From: Porphyromonadaceae bacterium
Lineage (GTDB): Bacteria; Bacteroidota; Bacteroidia; Bacteroidales; Paludibacteraceae
DNA length: 21,126 nt
Direction: 5' to 3'
Assembly (NCBI GenBank): GCA_905372135.1
Contig: CAJPNS010000019.1
Span: 1 to 21,126 of the forward strand
The notes beneath the pieces are model-generated. The model worked only from the letters and a program-made list of their open reading frames with translations, did no database searches and had not been told where the DNA came from. Within the stretch, counting starts at the first letter, position 1; each line of letters opens with the position of its first letter. Shown piece after piece: positions 1-8,566 of the stretch. The translations under genes were made by a program, and so were the position numbers.

Positions 1-2
1 GC

Positions 3-920
3 AAGCAAAATAGAGGTGCTGTCTCAGTGGGTAACTCATTTAAAGAGCCTCGTACATTTAGCTTGTTGTACTCACTCCGTGAGAATGAACTTGGCGAGCT
101 ACTCTATAAGTATGCCGATGTATATCTGAATATGAGCAGTAACCTGTTCGAATTGTGGCAGAAGAGCGACTTTGCAGGCAAGGGCTTCAAGGTAGTCGAT
201 AAAAACAAGATACTCCTTACCGAGCCTACTGCTACGATAGAACGCCTTGTCTTACAACCCGAAGAACTCTACCTGCTCGAAGCCGAAGTAAACTTCTTCA
301 CTCAAGAAGAGCCCGAAAATAATGAGTTTGTGTTCGATATAGCCGAGTATATCGACGACGAAAATGAAGGCAAAGAGCTTATAGGTGGCGAGACCTACAT
401 CGCTATCCGCAACCCTGAAAGAGACTCTTACTTCAAGGCAAAGGCTGTGGACGACAAGACTGTACTTCCGGCAGAGCCTGTGTCGTTCAGGGCAGAGCCG
501 ATAAGCGAAGATGCCGTATACACGTGGTTCGACCAAAAGGGCGATACCGTAGCTCACGGCTTGAACCTCACCGTAACTCCGACTTCGACTCAGCACTACA
601 AGCTCGAAGTAGTAGCCACTGCCGACGGCTTCAAAGACTACGACTCGGTACGTGCCACTGTTCGCAACGGAGCGATTGTATCGCTATCGCCAAATCCGAC
701 AGATAATCAGCTTACTATCACATATCGTCTGGCAGCAGGTATCACCAACGCCACGATAGAGATAAGCGATGTACAAAACCTTAGCGTACAGTCGTATCCC
801 GTTACGGCGGCAGCTACCACAAAAACGGTATCGCTTGCTGGTCTTACCGCCGGCACCTACGTGGTGAAACTCATCATAAATGGTGAGACTGTAGATACTC
901 GACAGGTAATAAAAAACTAA
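3..920 (+). CDS. T9SS-secreted surface protein, 3' part only
   Basis: The reading frame is open to the left edge, so the 5' end lies outside the window; the GTG at 27 is only an internal codon. The visible ~305 residues end in a type A type IX secretion sorting domain of about 80 residues. It starts near SLSPNPTDNQLTITY and ends in the pattern LTAGTYVVKLIINGE...RQVIKN, which fits the Por_Secre_tail family. A beta-rich Ig/PKD-like domain precedes it (around PVSFRAEPISEDAVYTWFD). Further upstream is a region with a GGETYIAIRNPERDSYFKA stretch whose family I do not recognise. By family knowledge, such proteins cross the outer membrane through the Por/T9SS machinery, where the C-terminal domain is removed and the protein is usually attached to A-LPS. 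The functional part of the protein is not visible, so its activity cannot be named. A hairpin terminator follows at 950-985. Confidence 0.85.
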   Translation, partial: KQNRGAVSVGNSFKEPRTFSLLYSLRENELGELLYKYADVYLNMSSNLFELWQKSDFAGKGFKVVDKNKILLTEPTATIERLVLQPEELYLLEAEVNFFTQEEPENNEFVFDIAEYIDDENEGKELIGGETYIAIRNPERDSYFKAKAVDDKTVLPAEPVSFRAEPISEDAVYTWFDQKGDTVAHGLNLTVTPTSTQHYKLEVVATADGFKDYDSVRATVRNGAIVSLSPNPTDNQLTITYRLAAGITNATIEISDVQNLSVQSYPVTAAATTKTVSLAGLTAGTYVVKLIINGETVDTRQVIKN

Positions 921-949
921 GTAATGTATAACTATAATTCATTAATTAA

Positions 950-985
950 AAGCGGGTTACTCAAAGAAAGGGTAACCTGCTTTTT
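950..985 (+). terminator. Rho-independent terminator of the T9SS cargo gene
   Basis: An 11-bp stem pairs AAGCGGGTTAC (950-960) with GTAACCTGCTT (972-982), with one G-U pair and an 11-nt loop. It runs into TTTTT, 30 bases after the stop codon. Confidence 0.85.
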
Positions 986-1050
986 CTCCGATAGCAATAA
1001 TTATAACTTTATATGAACTTTTTAGTCTCTTGTAATCAAATGATATGGTT

Positions 1051-1097
1051 GTAGGTAAAAAATTACCTTACAAAAGTCGGACTGTGTGGCACAGACT
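1051..1097 (-). terminator. Possible terminator after the M23 peptidase gene
   Basis: Two hairpins sit directly after the stop codon of the minus-strand M23 gene. The first pairs CTGTG (1082-1086) with CACAG (1090-1094), extended by AGT/ACT, and is followed on the minus strand by TTTTG. The second pairs GTAGGTAA (1051-1058) with TTACC-T-TAC (1063-1071). The T-tract is short, so the call is tentative. Confidence 0.4.
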
Positions 1098-1098
1098 A

Positions 1099-2058
1099 TT
1101 AGTCGAGTACATTACCCGAGCTTTCAGACAGACGTATCATCTCGTCGTACTGTTCGGGTGTAAGGTCGAGCAGGTAATAATTCCTCGGGTCTTGGGGCTG
1201 TCCTTTAAGACGAACTTCGTAGTGCAGGTGCGGTGCGGTCGATTTACCCGTATTGCCGACAAGACCTATTACTTCGCCTCGCTTTACGCTTTGTCCTTGG
1301 CGTACGAGTATCTTGCTCTGGTGTGCGTACAGAGTCTCATAGTTGGAGCCGTGGTTGATAATGACACACATACCGTATCCTTGTTGCCAGCCGGCAAACG
1401 AAACTTTACCGTTGCCCGTAGCGTAAATATCCGTACCTGATGGGGCTGCAAAGTCCATGCCTGCGTGAAATCTTTTTACGTGATATATCGGGTCTACTCT
1501 ATAGCCGTAGCCCGAGGCAAGTCTCCGTAAGTCTTTGTTCATAAGAGGCTGTATGGCAGGCAGATTCTGCAGGCGATCCTCGTTTTGTTTGGCAAGCAAC
1601 ACCAATTCGTCGTACGACTTCGACTGAACATAGATAGATTTTGCCAAATTATTGGTTTTCTTCGATATATAGTTCATAAGGTCGGCATTACTCATTTCTG
1701 AGATTTTGTCGTAATATTGCAAACTGCTGTCTTGGTTTAGCTCTATAGGATCTGCTTGGAAAATAACACGGTACAGGTTATTGTCGCGAAAACGGAGGTC
1801 GTTCATAACGCCGTTCATCTCATTTATTTGCTTTTCGACCATCTTATAGCGATTTCGCAAATCTTCGTTATCTTTTCGGAGCGACTTCTCGGTGGGCGAC
1901 GAGAAAAATTTCGAAACCACAAAAAAAGTTGCAATACCTATCGTTATACCCACAAACGTGTAGACACCAATAGCTTTGAGAACCTTCAAAAAAGTAACCT
2001 CTATCTTTTCGTACGATAAGGTCTCTTTATTAAAATGATATTTTATCTTTTTTGCCAT
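1099..2058 (-). CDS. Membrane-anchored M23 (LytM-like) metalloendopeptidase
   Basis: 319 aa. The N-terminus is cytoplasmic and basic, one membrane helix spans about residues 28-50, a charged probably coiled-coil stretch covers about 57-90, and the M23 domain fills about 180-295. Zinc ligands are intact: H198 and D202 in HAGMDF, and H279 in HLHYEV. H246 in LYAHQS is the expected catalytic His. The glycine-rich core (GYGMCVIINHG, GEVIGLVGNTGKS) is typical. The family hydrolyses peptide cross-links in peptidoglycan; with all ligands present this member is probably active rather than an EnvC/NlpD-type activator. It acts at the periplasmic face of the inner membrane. The gene is divergent from alaS, a pairing I recall from other Bacteroidetes. 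Its promoter is at 2103-2137. Confidence 0.9.
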   Translation of the reverse strand: MAKKIKYHFNKETLSYEKIEVTFLKVLKAIGVYTFVGITIGIATFFVVSKFFSSPTEKSLRKDNEDLRNRYKMVEKQINEMNGVMNDLRFRDNNLYRVIFQADPIELNQDSSLQYYDKISEMSNADLMNYISKKTNNLAKSIYVQSKSYDELVLLAKQNEDRLQNLPAIQPLMNKDLRRLASGYGYRVDPIYHVKRFHAGMDFAAPSGTDIYATGNGKVSFAGWQQGYGMCVIINHGSNYETLYAHQSKILVRQGQSVKRGEVIGLVGNTGKSTAPHLHYEVRLKGQPQDPRNYYLLDLTPEQYDEMIRLSESSGNVLD

Positions 2059-2102
2059 CTGTCGCTTGTAGGGTAGTAATAGCGTTACGATTTACGTCGA
2101 TG

Positions 2103-2137
2103 CAAAAATACTATTTTTTTTGTAATTTTGCCGCAAA
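2103..2137 (-). promoter_or_regulatory. Promoter of the M23 peptidase gene
   Basis: On the minus strand TTTG (2134-2137) is followed after 23 bp by TATTTTTG (2103-2110), a perfect match to the Bacteroidetes -33/-7 pattern. The predicted start lies near 2097, about 40 bases before the start codon. A plus-strand TAATTTTG (2123-2130) lies inside the same stretch and could serve alaS, although it lacks a clear TTTG upstream. Confidence 0.65.
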
Positions 2138-2215
2138 TTTTACGACGGCAGGTAGCTTTTCGCCTTTTTATACCGAAAGTTACATTCGTCTTTTTTTTCA
2201 CCAAAAACACTCTAT

Positions 2216-4819
2216 ATGAACTCCAAAGAGACAAGAAAGGCTTTTCTCGATTTTTTTCGAGGCAAACAACATAAAATAGTTCCATCTGCTCCGATGGTCA
2301 TCAAAGACGACCCTACTTTGATGTTTACCAATGCGGGTATGAACCAGTTTAAGAATATAATACTCGGCAACGACCCGATAAAATACACGCGTGTGGCAGA
2401 TACTCAGAAGTGTTTGCGTGTCAGCGGGAAACATAATGACCTCGAGGAGGTCGGACACGACACATACCACCATACGATGTTCGAGATGTTGGGCAACTGG
2501 TCGTTTGGCGATTACTTCAAGAAAGAGGCTATATCGTGGGCTTGGGAGTTCCTGACCGAGGTCATAAAACTCGATAAAGACAGGCTGTACGTAACCGTTT
2601 TCGAAGGCTCTAAAGAAGATGGTCTCTCGCGCGACGACGAAGCTGCCGCAATGTGGGAGCAGTTTTTGCCAAAAGAACGCATTATCGACGGCAATAAAAA
2701 AGACAATTTCTGGGAGATGGGCGACGTCGGTCCCTGTGGTCCTTGCTCGGAGATACATATCGATATACGTCCGCAAGCCGAACGCGATGCTGTCGACGGA
2801 CTTACGCTCGTCAATGGCAGTCATCCGCAGGTGATAGAGATATGGAATCTGGTTTTTATGCAATACGACCGTAAGGCTGACGGTTCGCTGACGTCGTTGC
2901 CTAACAAGGTGATAGACACGGGAATGGGCTTCGAGCGGCTCTGTATGGCTTTGCAGGGCAAATCATCGAACTACGACACAGATATCTTCCAACCCATTAT
3001 ACAGGAGATAGCCAAAATCTCCGGCATTAGCTACGGGCAAGATGTAAAAACCGATGTAGCTATGCGTGTCATAGCCGACCACATACGGACGATAGCATTC
3101 TCCATTGCCGACGGACAACTACCGTCGAACGCCAAAGCAGGTTATGTCATTCGGCGTATCCTGCGGCGTGCAGTACGATACGGATATACGTTTCTCGGAC
3201 AGCGTGAGGCGTTTATGTACCGCCTTGTACCTATTCTGTGCAGTGTTATGGGCGATAATTTCACAGAGATAATCTCGCAAAGAGACCTCATAGAGAAGGT
3301 GATAAAGGAAGAAGAAGAGGCTTTCTTGCGTACTCTGGAGACGGGTATCCGCTTGCTCGAGAAGAATATGCCGACTGCCAAAGGCGGTGTGCTGAGCGGT
3401 GAGGTGGCTTTTACCCTGTACGATACTTACGGTTTCCCGTTAGACCTTACGGAGCTTATCCTGCGGGAGAATGGTATGACCGTCGATGTTGCGGAGTTCG
3501 ACTCCGAGATGAAGAAGCAGAAAGAGAGGGCACGCAACGCCGCCACTGTCGAGACCGACGACTGGGTGGTCGTTTCCGACGGCGATAGCCTATTTGTAGG
3601 TTACGACCAATATTGTACCGAAACAAAAATAATTCGTTACCGCAAGGTAAAGCAAAAAAATAAGGAATATTATCAGCTGGTATTGTCGCGGACGCCGTTC
3701 TATGCCGAGAAGGGCGGACAGGTAGGCGATAGCGGCAAACTCACGGGCTCCGAAGACGGAAGCCTCGTAGAGATATTCGATACAAAGACCGAAAACAATC
3801 TGCACGTGCACCTTGCCGATAAGCTACCGAGCAACGTCGCTCAGACGTTTACGGCAGAGATAAACACAGAGAGCCGCCTTGCTACGGCACGCAACCACAC
3901 GGCTACGCACATATTGCACGAGGCTCTTCGCGAGGTGCTCGGCAAGCACGTCGAACAAAAGGGGTCGTACGTGTGTGCCGACAATTTAAGGTTCGACTTT
4001 TCGCATTTCCAAAAGATGACCGACGACGAGATACGTCGGGTCGAAACCATTGCCAACCGTCGCATAAGAGACAACTATCCGCTCGAAGAGATGCGTCAGT
4101 TGCCTATTGCCGAGGCTCGTGCGATGGGAGCAATAGCTCTTTTCGGAGAGAAGTATGGTGAAACGGTACGCGTCGTCAAATTCGGCTCGTCAGTCGAACT
4201 ATGCGGCGGCACACACGTAAGCCGAACGGGCGATATAGGTATGGTGAAGATTGTTGCCGAGAGCTCCGTGGCAGCGGGTGTACGTCGTATCGAAGCCATT
4301 ACGGGCGAGGCTGTCGAGAAGCTCATATATATGCACGAATATGTGATAAGCTCGGCAAAAGAGCTATTCAACAATACGCCCGACTTGCTCAAAGCTATAC
4401 AACACGCTGTAAAAGAGAACAAAGAGTTGCAGAAGCGGGTCGAAGATTTCAGTCTCGAGAAGATTGCTTCGATGTGCCAAGAACTGCTCAAAGAGGCACG
4501 GACGGCGAACGGTATCAGACAGATACGTCTGAAAACGACTCTGCCACCCGATATGATAAAGACTCTTATGTTTCAACTCCGCAACACTTCGAACGACAAC
4601 CTATTTGCCGTCATCGGCTCGGTGCACGACAATAAGCCCTCGCTAACGGTGCTGGTATCCGACGACCTTGTGGCAAAAGGGTTCAACGCTGTGCAGATAG
4701 TACGGCAAGCCGCCAAACACATACAGGGCGGTGGTGGCGGACAGCCGTTCTTTGCTCAGGCGGGCGGCAAGAACCCCAACGGGCTCGACGACGCTATTGC
4801 CGAAGCGTTCAAGGTGTGA
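2216..4819 (+). CDS. alaS: Alanyl-tRNA synthetase
   Basis: 867 aa, close to the usual ~875. It attaches alanine to tRNA-Ala in the cytoplasm and clears mischarged Ser/Gly-tRNA through its editing domain. The class II catalytic core begins with RKAFLDFFRGKQHKIVPSAP, then MFTNAGMNQFK and TRVADTQKCLRVSGKHNDLE, all highly characteristic. The editing domain carries the zinc site H561-T-A-T-H565 and C663-G-G-T-H667. The C-terminal DHHA1 domain has the glycine-rich run GGGGGQPFFAQAGGKNPNG. The start ATG at 2216 gives the normal N-terminus. All domains are present and I see no frameshift. rpoD follows after 112 bases and has its own promoter. Confidence 0.98.
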   Translation: MNSKETRKAFLDFFRGKQHKIVPSAPMVIKDDPTLMFTNAGMNQFKNIILGNDPIKYTRVADTQKCLRVSGKHNDLEEVGHDTYHHTMFEMLGNWSFGDYFKKEAISWAWEFLTEVIKLDKDRLYVTVFEGSKEDGLSRDDEAAAMWEQFLPKERIIDGNKKDNFWEMGDVGPCGPCSEIHIDIRPQAERDAVDGLTLVNGSHPQVIEIWNLVFMQYDRKADGSLTSLPNKVIDTGMGFERLCMALQGKSSNYDTDIFQPIIQEIAKISGISYGQDVKTDVAMRVIADHIRTIAFSIADGQLPSNAKAGYVIRRILRRAVRYGYTFLGQREAFMYRLVPILCSVMGDNFTEIISQRDLIEKVIKEEEEAFLRTLETGIRLLEKNMPTAKGGVLSGEVAFTLYDTYGFPLDLTELILRENGMTVDVAEFDSEMKKQKERARNAATVETDDWVVVSDGDSLFVGYDQYCTETKIIRYRKVKQKNKEYYQLVLSRTPFYAEKGGQVGDSGKLTGSEDGSLVEIFDTKTENNLHVHLADKLPSNVAQTFTAEINTESRLATARNHTATHILHEALREVLGKHVEQKGSYVCADNLRFDFSHFQKMTDDEIRRVETIANRRIRDNYPLEEMRQLPIAEARAMGAIALFGEKYGETVRVVKFGSSVELCGGTHVSRTGDIGMVKIVAESSVAAGVRRIEAITGEAVEKLIYMHEYVISSAKELFNNTPDLLKAIQHAVKENKELQKRVEDFSLEKIASMCQELLKEARTANGIRQIRLKTTLPPDMIKTLMFQLRNTSNDNLFAVIGSVHDNKPSLTVLVSDDLVAKGFNAVQIVRQAAKHIQGGGGGQPFFAQAGGKNPNGLDDAIAEAFKV

Positions 4820-4864
4820 TGGCGTATCGTGTTGATTTATAAGCGATAGCACTTTATATCACTT

Positions 4865-4899
4865 TTTGTACGAAGGTGTAATATTTTTTTGTACCTTTG
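4865..4899 (+). promoter_or_regulatory. rpoD promoter
   Basis: TTTG (4865-4868), a 23-bp spacer, then TACCTTTG (4892-4899): a full Bacteroidetes -33/-7 match. The predicted start is near 4905, about 27 bases before the ATG. The primary sigma factor gene is thus probably read by its own product. Confidence 0.75.
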
Positions 4900-4931
4900 C
4901 AAACTTATTCTCATAACATAAATAATAGAAA

Positions 4932-5795
4932 ATGAGACAACTTAAAATCACACCATCTATTACAAATCGTGAAAGTGACTCATTAGATAAGTATCTGCAA
5001 GAGATTGGCAGAGAGGAGCTTATTACTATTGAGCAAGAGGTAGAGCTGGCACAGAGGATTCATAAAGGTGACCATGCCGCACTCGACAAGCTCATACGAG
5101 CCAATTTGCGTTTTGTAGTATCTGTTGCCAAACAGTATCAAAATCAGGGATTATCTCTTCCCGACCTTATCGACGAAGGCAACCTCGGTCTGATAAAAGC
5201 TGCCGAAAAATTCGATGAAACCAGAGGATTTAAGTTTATTTCTTATGCCGTATGGTGGATTCGTCAGTCGATTTTACAAGCATTAGCAGAGCAGTCGAGG
5301 ATAGTACGCCTACCCCTTAATCAGGTAGGTTCGCTCAATAAAATTAACAAGGCATTTCAGCGTTTCGAGCAAGAGCATGAGCGACTTCCGTCGATCGAAG
5401 AGATAGCCGCAGACTTAGACCTACCTCTCGAAAAAGTAGCCGATACGATGAAAGTATCGGGCAGACATATATCGGTAGATGCACCATTCGTAGACGGCGA
5501 AGACAATTCGTTGCTCGACGTGCTTATGAACGACAATTCGCCCATAGCCGACCAATCGCTTATGAGCGAGTCGTTACTTACAGAGATAGAGCGTACGTTG
5601 GATGCGTTGTTGCAAGAAAGAGAGAGAGATATCGTAAAAATGTTTTTTGGTATAGGAGGTCCCGAGATGACTCTCGAAGAGATAGGCGACCAGTTTGGGC
5701 TTACACGCGAGAGAGTGCGACAGATAAAAGAAAAGGCTATCAGACGCCTGAGAAACAACTCCAAGAACAAACTGCTCAAAGTATATTTGGGTTGA
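4932..5795 (+). CDS. rpoD: Primary sigma factor RpoD/SigA (Bacteroidetes type)
   Basis: 287 aa. It directs RNA polymerase to housekeeping promoters. Region 1.2 is near residues 17-27 (DSLDKYLQEIG) and region 2 at about 50-123, including DLIDEGNLGLIKAAEKFD and the -10 contact segment GFKFISYAVWWIRQSI. Region 3 follows (SLNKINKAFQRFEQEHERLPS), and region 4 at about 220-280 contains the helix-turn-helix TLEEIGDQFGLTRERVRQIKEKA. It lacks region 1.1 and the non-conserved insert of E. coli RpoD, as is normal for the Bacteroidetes sigma-ABfr type. That form reads the unusual TTTG/TAnnTTTG promoters seen throughout this window. The gene is monocistronic between its promoter at 4865-4899 and the hairpin at 5860-5890. 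Confidence 0.97.
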   Translation: MRQLKITPSITNRESDSLDKYLQEIGREELITIEQEVELAQRIHKGDHAALDKLIRANLRFVVSVAKQYQNQGLSLPDLIDEGNLGLIKAAEKFDETRGFKFISYAVWWIRQSILQALAEQSRIVRLPLNQVGSLNKINKAFQRFEQEHERLPSIEEIAADLDLPLEKVADTMKVSGRHISVDAPFVDGEDNSLLDVLMNDNSPIADQSLMSESLLTEIERTLDALLQERERDIVKMFFGIGGPEMTLEEIGDQFGLTRERVRQIKEKAIRRLRNNSKNKLLKVYLG

Positions 5796-5859
5796 TGTTT
5801 TTTAGTAAAAAAACACTTTAATAAAAGGGATAATACTTACTTTGTTTATCCTACGAAAA

Positions 5860-5890
5860 AAAGGACAGACCGATTGTGAGCCTGTCCTTT
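5860..5890. terminator. Bidirectional terminator between rpoD and the TonB receptor gene
   Basis: A perfect 9-bp stem pairs AAAGGACAG (5860-5868) with CTGTCCTTT (5882-5890). A run of A on the left and T-rich sequence on the right let it serve both the plus-strand rpoD and the convergent minus-strand receptor gene. Confidence 0.8.
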
Positions 5891-5909
5891 CTTATTTCGT
5901 GCAATTCAA

Positions 5910-7976
5910 CTAATTGAATGAATATGAAGCTCCTGCCGATAGCCAGAATCCCGATTGCGGGATATTACCGAAATCTACATATCTGTTATTGAATATATTA
6001 TTAGCATTTACAAATAGGTCGAATCCACTAAGTGTATACTCTACTCTGAGGTCTAAAATGAAAAACGGTCTGTACGCTACTACTCCGTTTTCTTTAAGGT
6101 CTACGTATTGAGTATATACTCCTTCGCGGTCTTGCCAACGGCATTTCCATACCATCGACATGTTTTTTACGATATCGTGCTTAAGTGTGGCTGTGAGTTT
6201 GTGTTTCAGATAGTTGAATACATATCTCGATATCGGATTTGTTTCGCTGGCATCGCTACTATTCTGAGTAAGATATTGGTAACCTATTTGCAGACTTTCG
6301 ATAGGTTGATTGCTGCCTATCAGCTGTTTGAAGCCGATAGAGGTGTTGATACTTGCCCCGAACGTACGCAAAAGGCTACCCCGTTTTATATTGGTAGAGT
6401 ACCATTTCTTATCGCTGTCGTTATACATCCAGTCGATAAGGTTTTCGCCCTCAGAGACAAAGAACAACCCACTCATACTCATCCACCTACCGTTCAAGCG
6501 TGCACCACACTCTATCGAACGAGTATATTCGGATAGCAACTTGGGGTTACCTACGTGTGTACGAGTGGTATAATACATTTCTGTAAATGTGGGCATACGT
6601 GTAGCAGTATTCCAAGAGGCGTATATATTTAGCTTATCTACAGGACGATACGATATGTTTACAGACGGATAAAAAGCCATTTTATTCACTATCGCAGTGT
6701 TGTGATTGAGTATGCCACCTGCCGAAATGGTGATTTTATCGAATACTATATTGTGTTCGACGAAATAATTGATATTTGTCCTTCCGTAAGATTTAGTATA
6801 TTTGCCGATAGCTTCTTCCATCTTCTCACCAAGTACGGAGCTGAGTATACCTTCGTTTCGTATCTCGCCGCCGAATCCCGTTATACCGAGAGCCCACGTA
6901 TATTGGGTGTTGAGGTTGATACCGAATACATCGCTGCGATGATAGTTGTGGTCTGTGTACCAGGCAGGTACGTCGGGCGTTCCCTCTCTTATCAGTTGGA
7001 AACAGTCGTAGTGTCGGCTCCAATACATCTGTGGTATTAGTTTGAGTTTTCCGTATGTCTGGCCACTTATAGAGGCGAATATACTTTTGGTATCGTCGTA
7101 TTGGTCGGGGAAACTTGGCGTGTAGAACGTGTTGGCTCCATATTTTTTACCGTTATAGCCCATCTGTATCGATATATCTGCTACGTCACTTACCGACAAT
7201 CTACTGTGTAGCAATGTATTTATTATATTATAATCACTATTACGTATATAACCATCAGACCTTCCGTAACTTGCCGATACACTCACTGACGCAGCCTCTC
7301 CTTTGTATGCTCCACGTGCCTCGGCTCCAAAAAGTCCGTACATACCGCCTTCTAATCGACAAAACAGGTTCGACGAAGTATCGCGTCGGGTGATAATGTT
7401 TATACCGCCCGATAGAGCGCTTGCTCCGTATGCCAGAGAGGTCGGTCCCTGTACTATCTCGATACGTTCTATATCAGAGAGATTTATCGGTATGTCGAGG
7501 CTATAATGCCCTGTTTGTGGATTGGTGAGATTGACGCCGTTTAGCAGTATTGCTACTTGGTCTGCCGAACCGCCTCGAAGAGACACGTCGGCTTGTACGC
7601 CGTGGGGAGAGCGTTGTTGGAGGTCTACTCCTGCTACATAATTCAATAGATCTTGGACACTCTTGACCGGTGCCTGCTCTATCTCTTTTCTACCTACTAC
7701 GGTTACCTGCTTGGCTGCCATTTCCATAGGCAACCCTATCTTTGTAGCAGTAACCTCTACCTCTTCAAGCTCTTTGTGAGCTATAGAGTCTACAGATGTC
7801 GTTATATTCGTCTTTTCGGAGGGATTCACGGAAGTCGCATGAGCGCTTGCCAGAGTAAAACCGGACAATACACCGATAGTAATGGCTTTGTTCATACTGG
7901 CAAAAACACTGTACGACTTGCGTGTAAATCGCTTGAAACGAATGACATCAAATGATTTAAACTGTTGTTTTTCCAT
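5910..7976 (-). CDS. TonB-dependent outer-membrane receptor, BtuB-like
   Basis: 688 aa. The N-terminus has a basic extension (RFKRFTRKSYSVFASMNK) before a hydrophobic signal segment at about 30-47, a form I recall from Bacteroidetes cobalamin-type receptors. A TonB-box-like EEVEVTA is at 71-77. The plug domain covers about 85-198, with VQDLLNYVAGVDLQQR, ADVSLRGGSADQVAILLNGV, DIERIEIVQGPTSLAYG and SGGINIITR. The rest is a beta-barrel with alternating aromatic strands. The family imports vitamin B12, siderophores or other ligands, driven by TonB-ExbBD. The NPQTGHYSLDIPI segment favours the BtuB/COG4206 group, but the substrate is inferred. No ABC transporter, BtuG-like lipoprotein or cobalamin riboswitch lies next to it. 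Confidence 0.85.
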   Translation of the reverse strand: MEKQQFKSFDVIRFKRFTRKSYSVFASMNKAITIGVLSGFTLASAHATSVNPSEKTNITTSVDSIAHKELEEVEVTATKIGLPMEMAAKQVTVVGRKEIEQAPVKSVQDLLNYVAGVDLQQRSPHGVQADVSLRGGSADQVAILLNGVNLTNPQTGHYSLDIPINLSDIERIEIVQGPTSLAYGASALSGGINIITRRDTSSNLFCRLEGGMYGLFGAEARGAYKGEAASVSVSASYGRSDGYIRNSDYNIINTLLHSRLSVSDVADISIQMGYNGKKYGANTFYTPSFPDQYDDTKSIFASISGQTYGKLKLIPQMYWSRHYDCFQLIREGTPDVPAWYTDHNYHRSDVFGINLNTQYTWALGITGFGGEIRNEGILSSVLGEKMEEAIGKYTKSYGRTNINYFVEHNIVFDKITISAGGILNHNTAIVNKMAFYPSVNISYRPVDKLNIYASWNTATRMPTFTEMYYTTRTHVGNPKLLSEYTRSIECGARLNGRWMSMSGLFFVSEGENLIDWMYNDSDKKWYSTNIKRGSLLRTFGASINTSIGFKQLIGSNQPIESLQIGYQYLTQNSSDASETNPISRYVFNYLKHKLTATLKHDIVKNMSMVWKCRWQDREGVYTQYVDLKENGVVAYRPFFILDLRVEYTLSGFDLFVNANNIFNNRYVDFGNIPQSGFWLSAGASYSFN

Positions 7977-8003
7977 AAAATATTATTCGTAAAAAAAATC
8001 GTG

Positions 8004-8011
8004 CAAATGTA
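8004..8011 (-). promoter_or_regulatory. -7 element of the TonB receptor promoter
   Basis: On the minus strand TACATTTG matches TAnnTTTG exactly, 27 bases before the receptor start codon. No clear TTTG is seen 18-23 bp upstream, so only the -7 part is supported. Confidence 0.5.
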
Positions 8012-8051
8012 CACTAAATTATCGAACCGTACCACATACGAGCAGCAATAC

Positions 8052-8089
8052 AAAAGGAGACTCCGTCTGTAGTGTTGGAATCTCCTTTT
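8052..8089 (-). terminator. Hairpin downstream of the hsp20 gene
   Basis: AAAAGGAGA (8052-8060) pairs perfectly with TCTCCTTTT (8081-8089) over a 20-nt loop, about 34 bases after the hsp20 stop. On the minus strand it ends in TTTT, making it a likely terminator between hsp20 and the receptor gene. Confidence 0.65.
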
Positions 8090-8122
8090 CATCGTGTCTG
8101 TACGAAGACTTTAACTGCTTAG

Positions 8123-8551
8123 TTATGATATCTGTATTTGACGCTGAGCCTTTCTCACCTCTTCTTCGGTAAGCTTCGGAATATTGATGTGCAATACGCC
8201 GTTTTCCATTTTTGCATTGATTTTCTGCTCGTCTACGTTGTCGGGCAGAAGTATCGTCTGCATAAACTTCGAATACCCAAATTCGCGTCTGAGATATCGA
8301 CTTTCGGGGTCTTCAAACTTGTCTTCAGTCTGCTTTTCCATGCTTATTACAAGATTTGTATCCTCGTCGATACGTACCGAAAAGTCCTCTTTCGACATAC
8401 CCGGAGCTGCTACTTCGACCTCGAATCTGTTTTTGTGTTCTACCACATTGATAGCGGGAGCCGTAGAGCTCGTTTTTGTTACCCAACCATTGTCGAACAT
8501 ATCGTTGAATACGTTAGGTAACCAATTCTGATTTCTTCTGATAAGTGTCAT
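8123..8551 (-). CDS. Small heat-shock protein (Hsp20/alpha-crystallin)
   Basis: 142 aa, the usual length for bacterial Hsp20. It is an ATP-independent holdase that binds unfolding proteins in the cytoplasm as large oligomers. The alpha-crystallin domain covers about residues 33-126 (INVVEHKNRFEVEVAAPG, SKEDFSVRIDEDTNLVI). It closes with the signature AKMENGVLHINIPK. The C-terminal I-x-I anchor is IQI at 139-141. The start at 8551 is supported by an AGGAGG ribosome-binding site 9 bases upstream, which is unusual in Bacteroidetes. The gene probably has its own transcript: it is 123 bases from the upstream nuclease-like gene and is followed by a hairpin. Confidence 0.95.
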   Translation of the reverse strand: MTLIRRNQNWLPNVFNDMFDNGWVTKTSSTAPAINVVEHKNRFEVEVAAPGMSKEDFSVRIDEDTNLVISMEKQTEDKFEDPESRYLRREFGYSKFMQTILLPDNVDEQKINAKMENGVLHINIPKLTEEEVRKAQRQIQIS

Positions 8552-8560
8552 TTTTCTGTT

Positions 8561-8566
8561 CCTCCT
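8561..8566 (-). promoter_or_regulatory. Strong Shine-Dalgarno site of hsp20
   Basis: On the minus strand AGGAGG lies 9 bases before the hsp20 ATG. I do not see a comparable site before the other genes here, whose upstream regions are A/T-rich as is usual in Bacteroidetes. It fixes the hsp20 start. Confidence 0.7.

Noticed and set aside
27..29. GTG at 27 as the start of the first gene
   Set aside because: The frame stays open to the left edge and reads naturally through this codon. The protein is a cut-off C-terminal part.
1045..1440. 131-codon open frame on the plus strand
   Set aside because: It overlaps the M23 peptidase domain in antisense. The M23 frame has complete zinc ligands.
2198..2863. 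221-codon open frame on the minus strand
   Set aside because: It is a shadow of the alaS catalytic core, which is fully conserved on the plus strand.
7977..8122. Cobalamin riboswitch upstream of the BtuB-like receptor
   Set aside because: The gap is short, contains the hsp20 hairpin, and the predicted transcription start leaves only a leader of about 20 bases. No B12-box-like sequence was seen.
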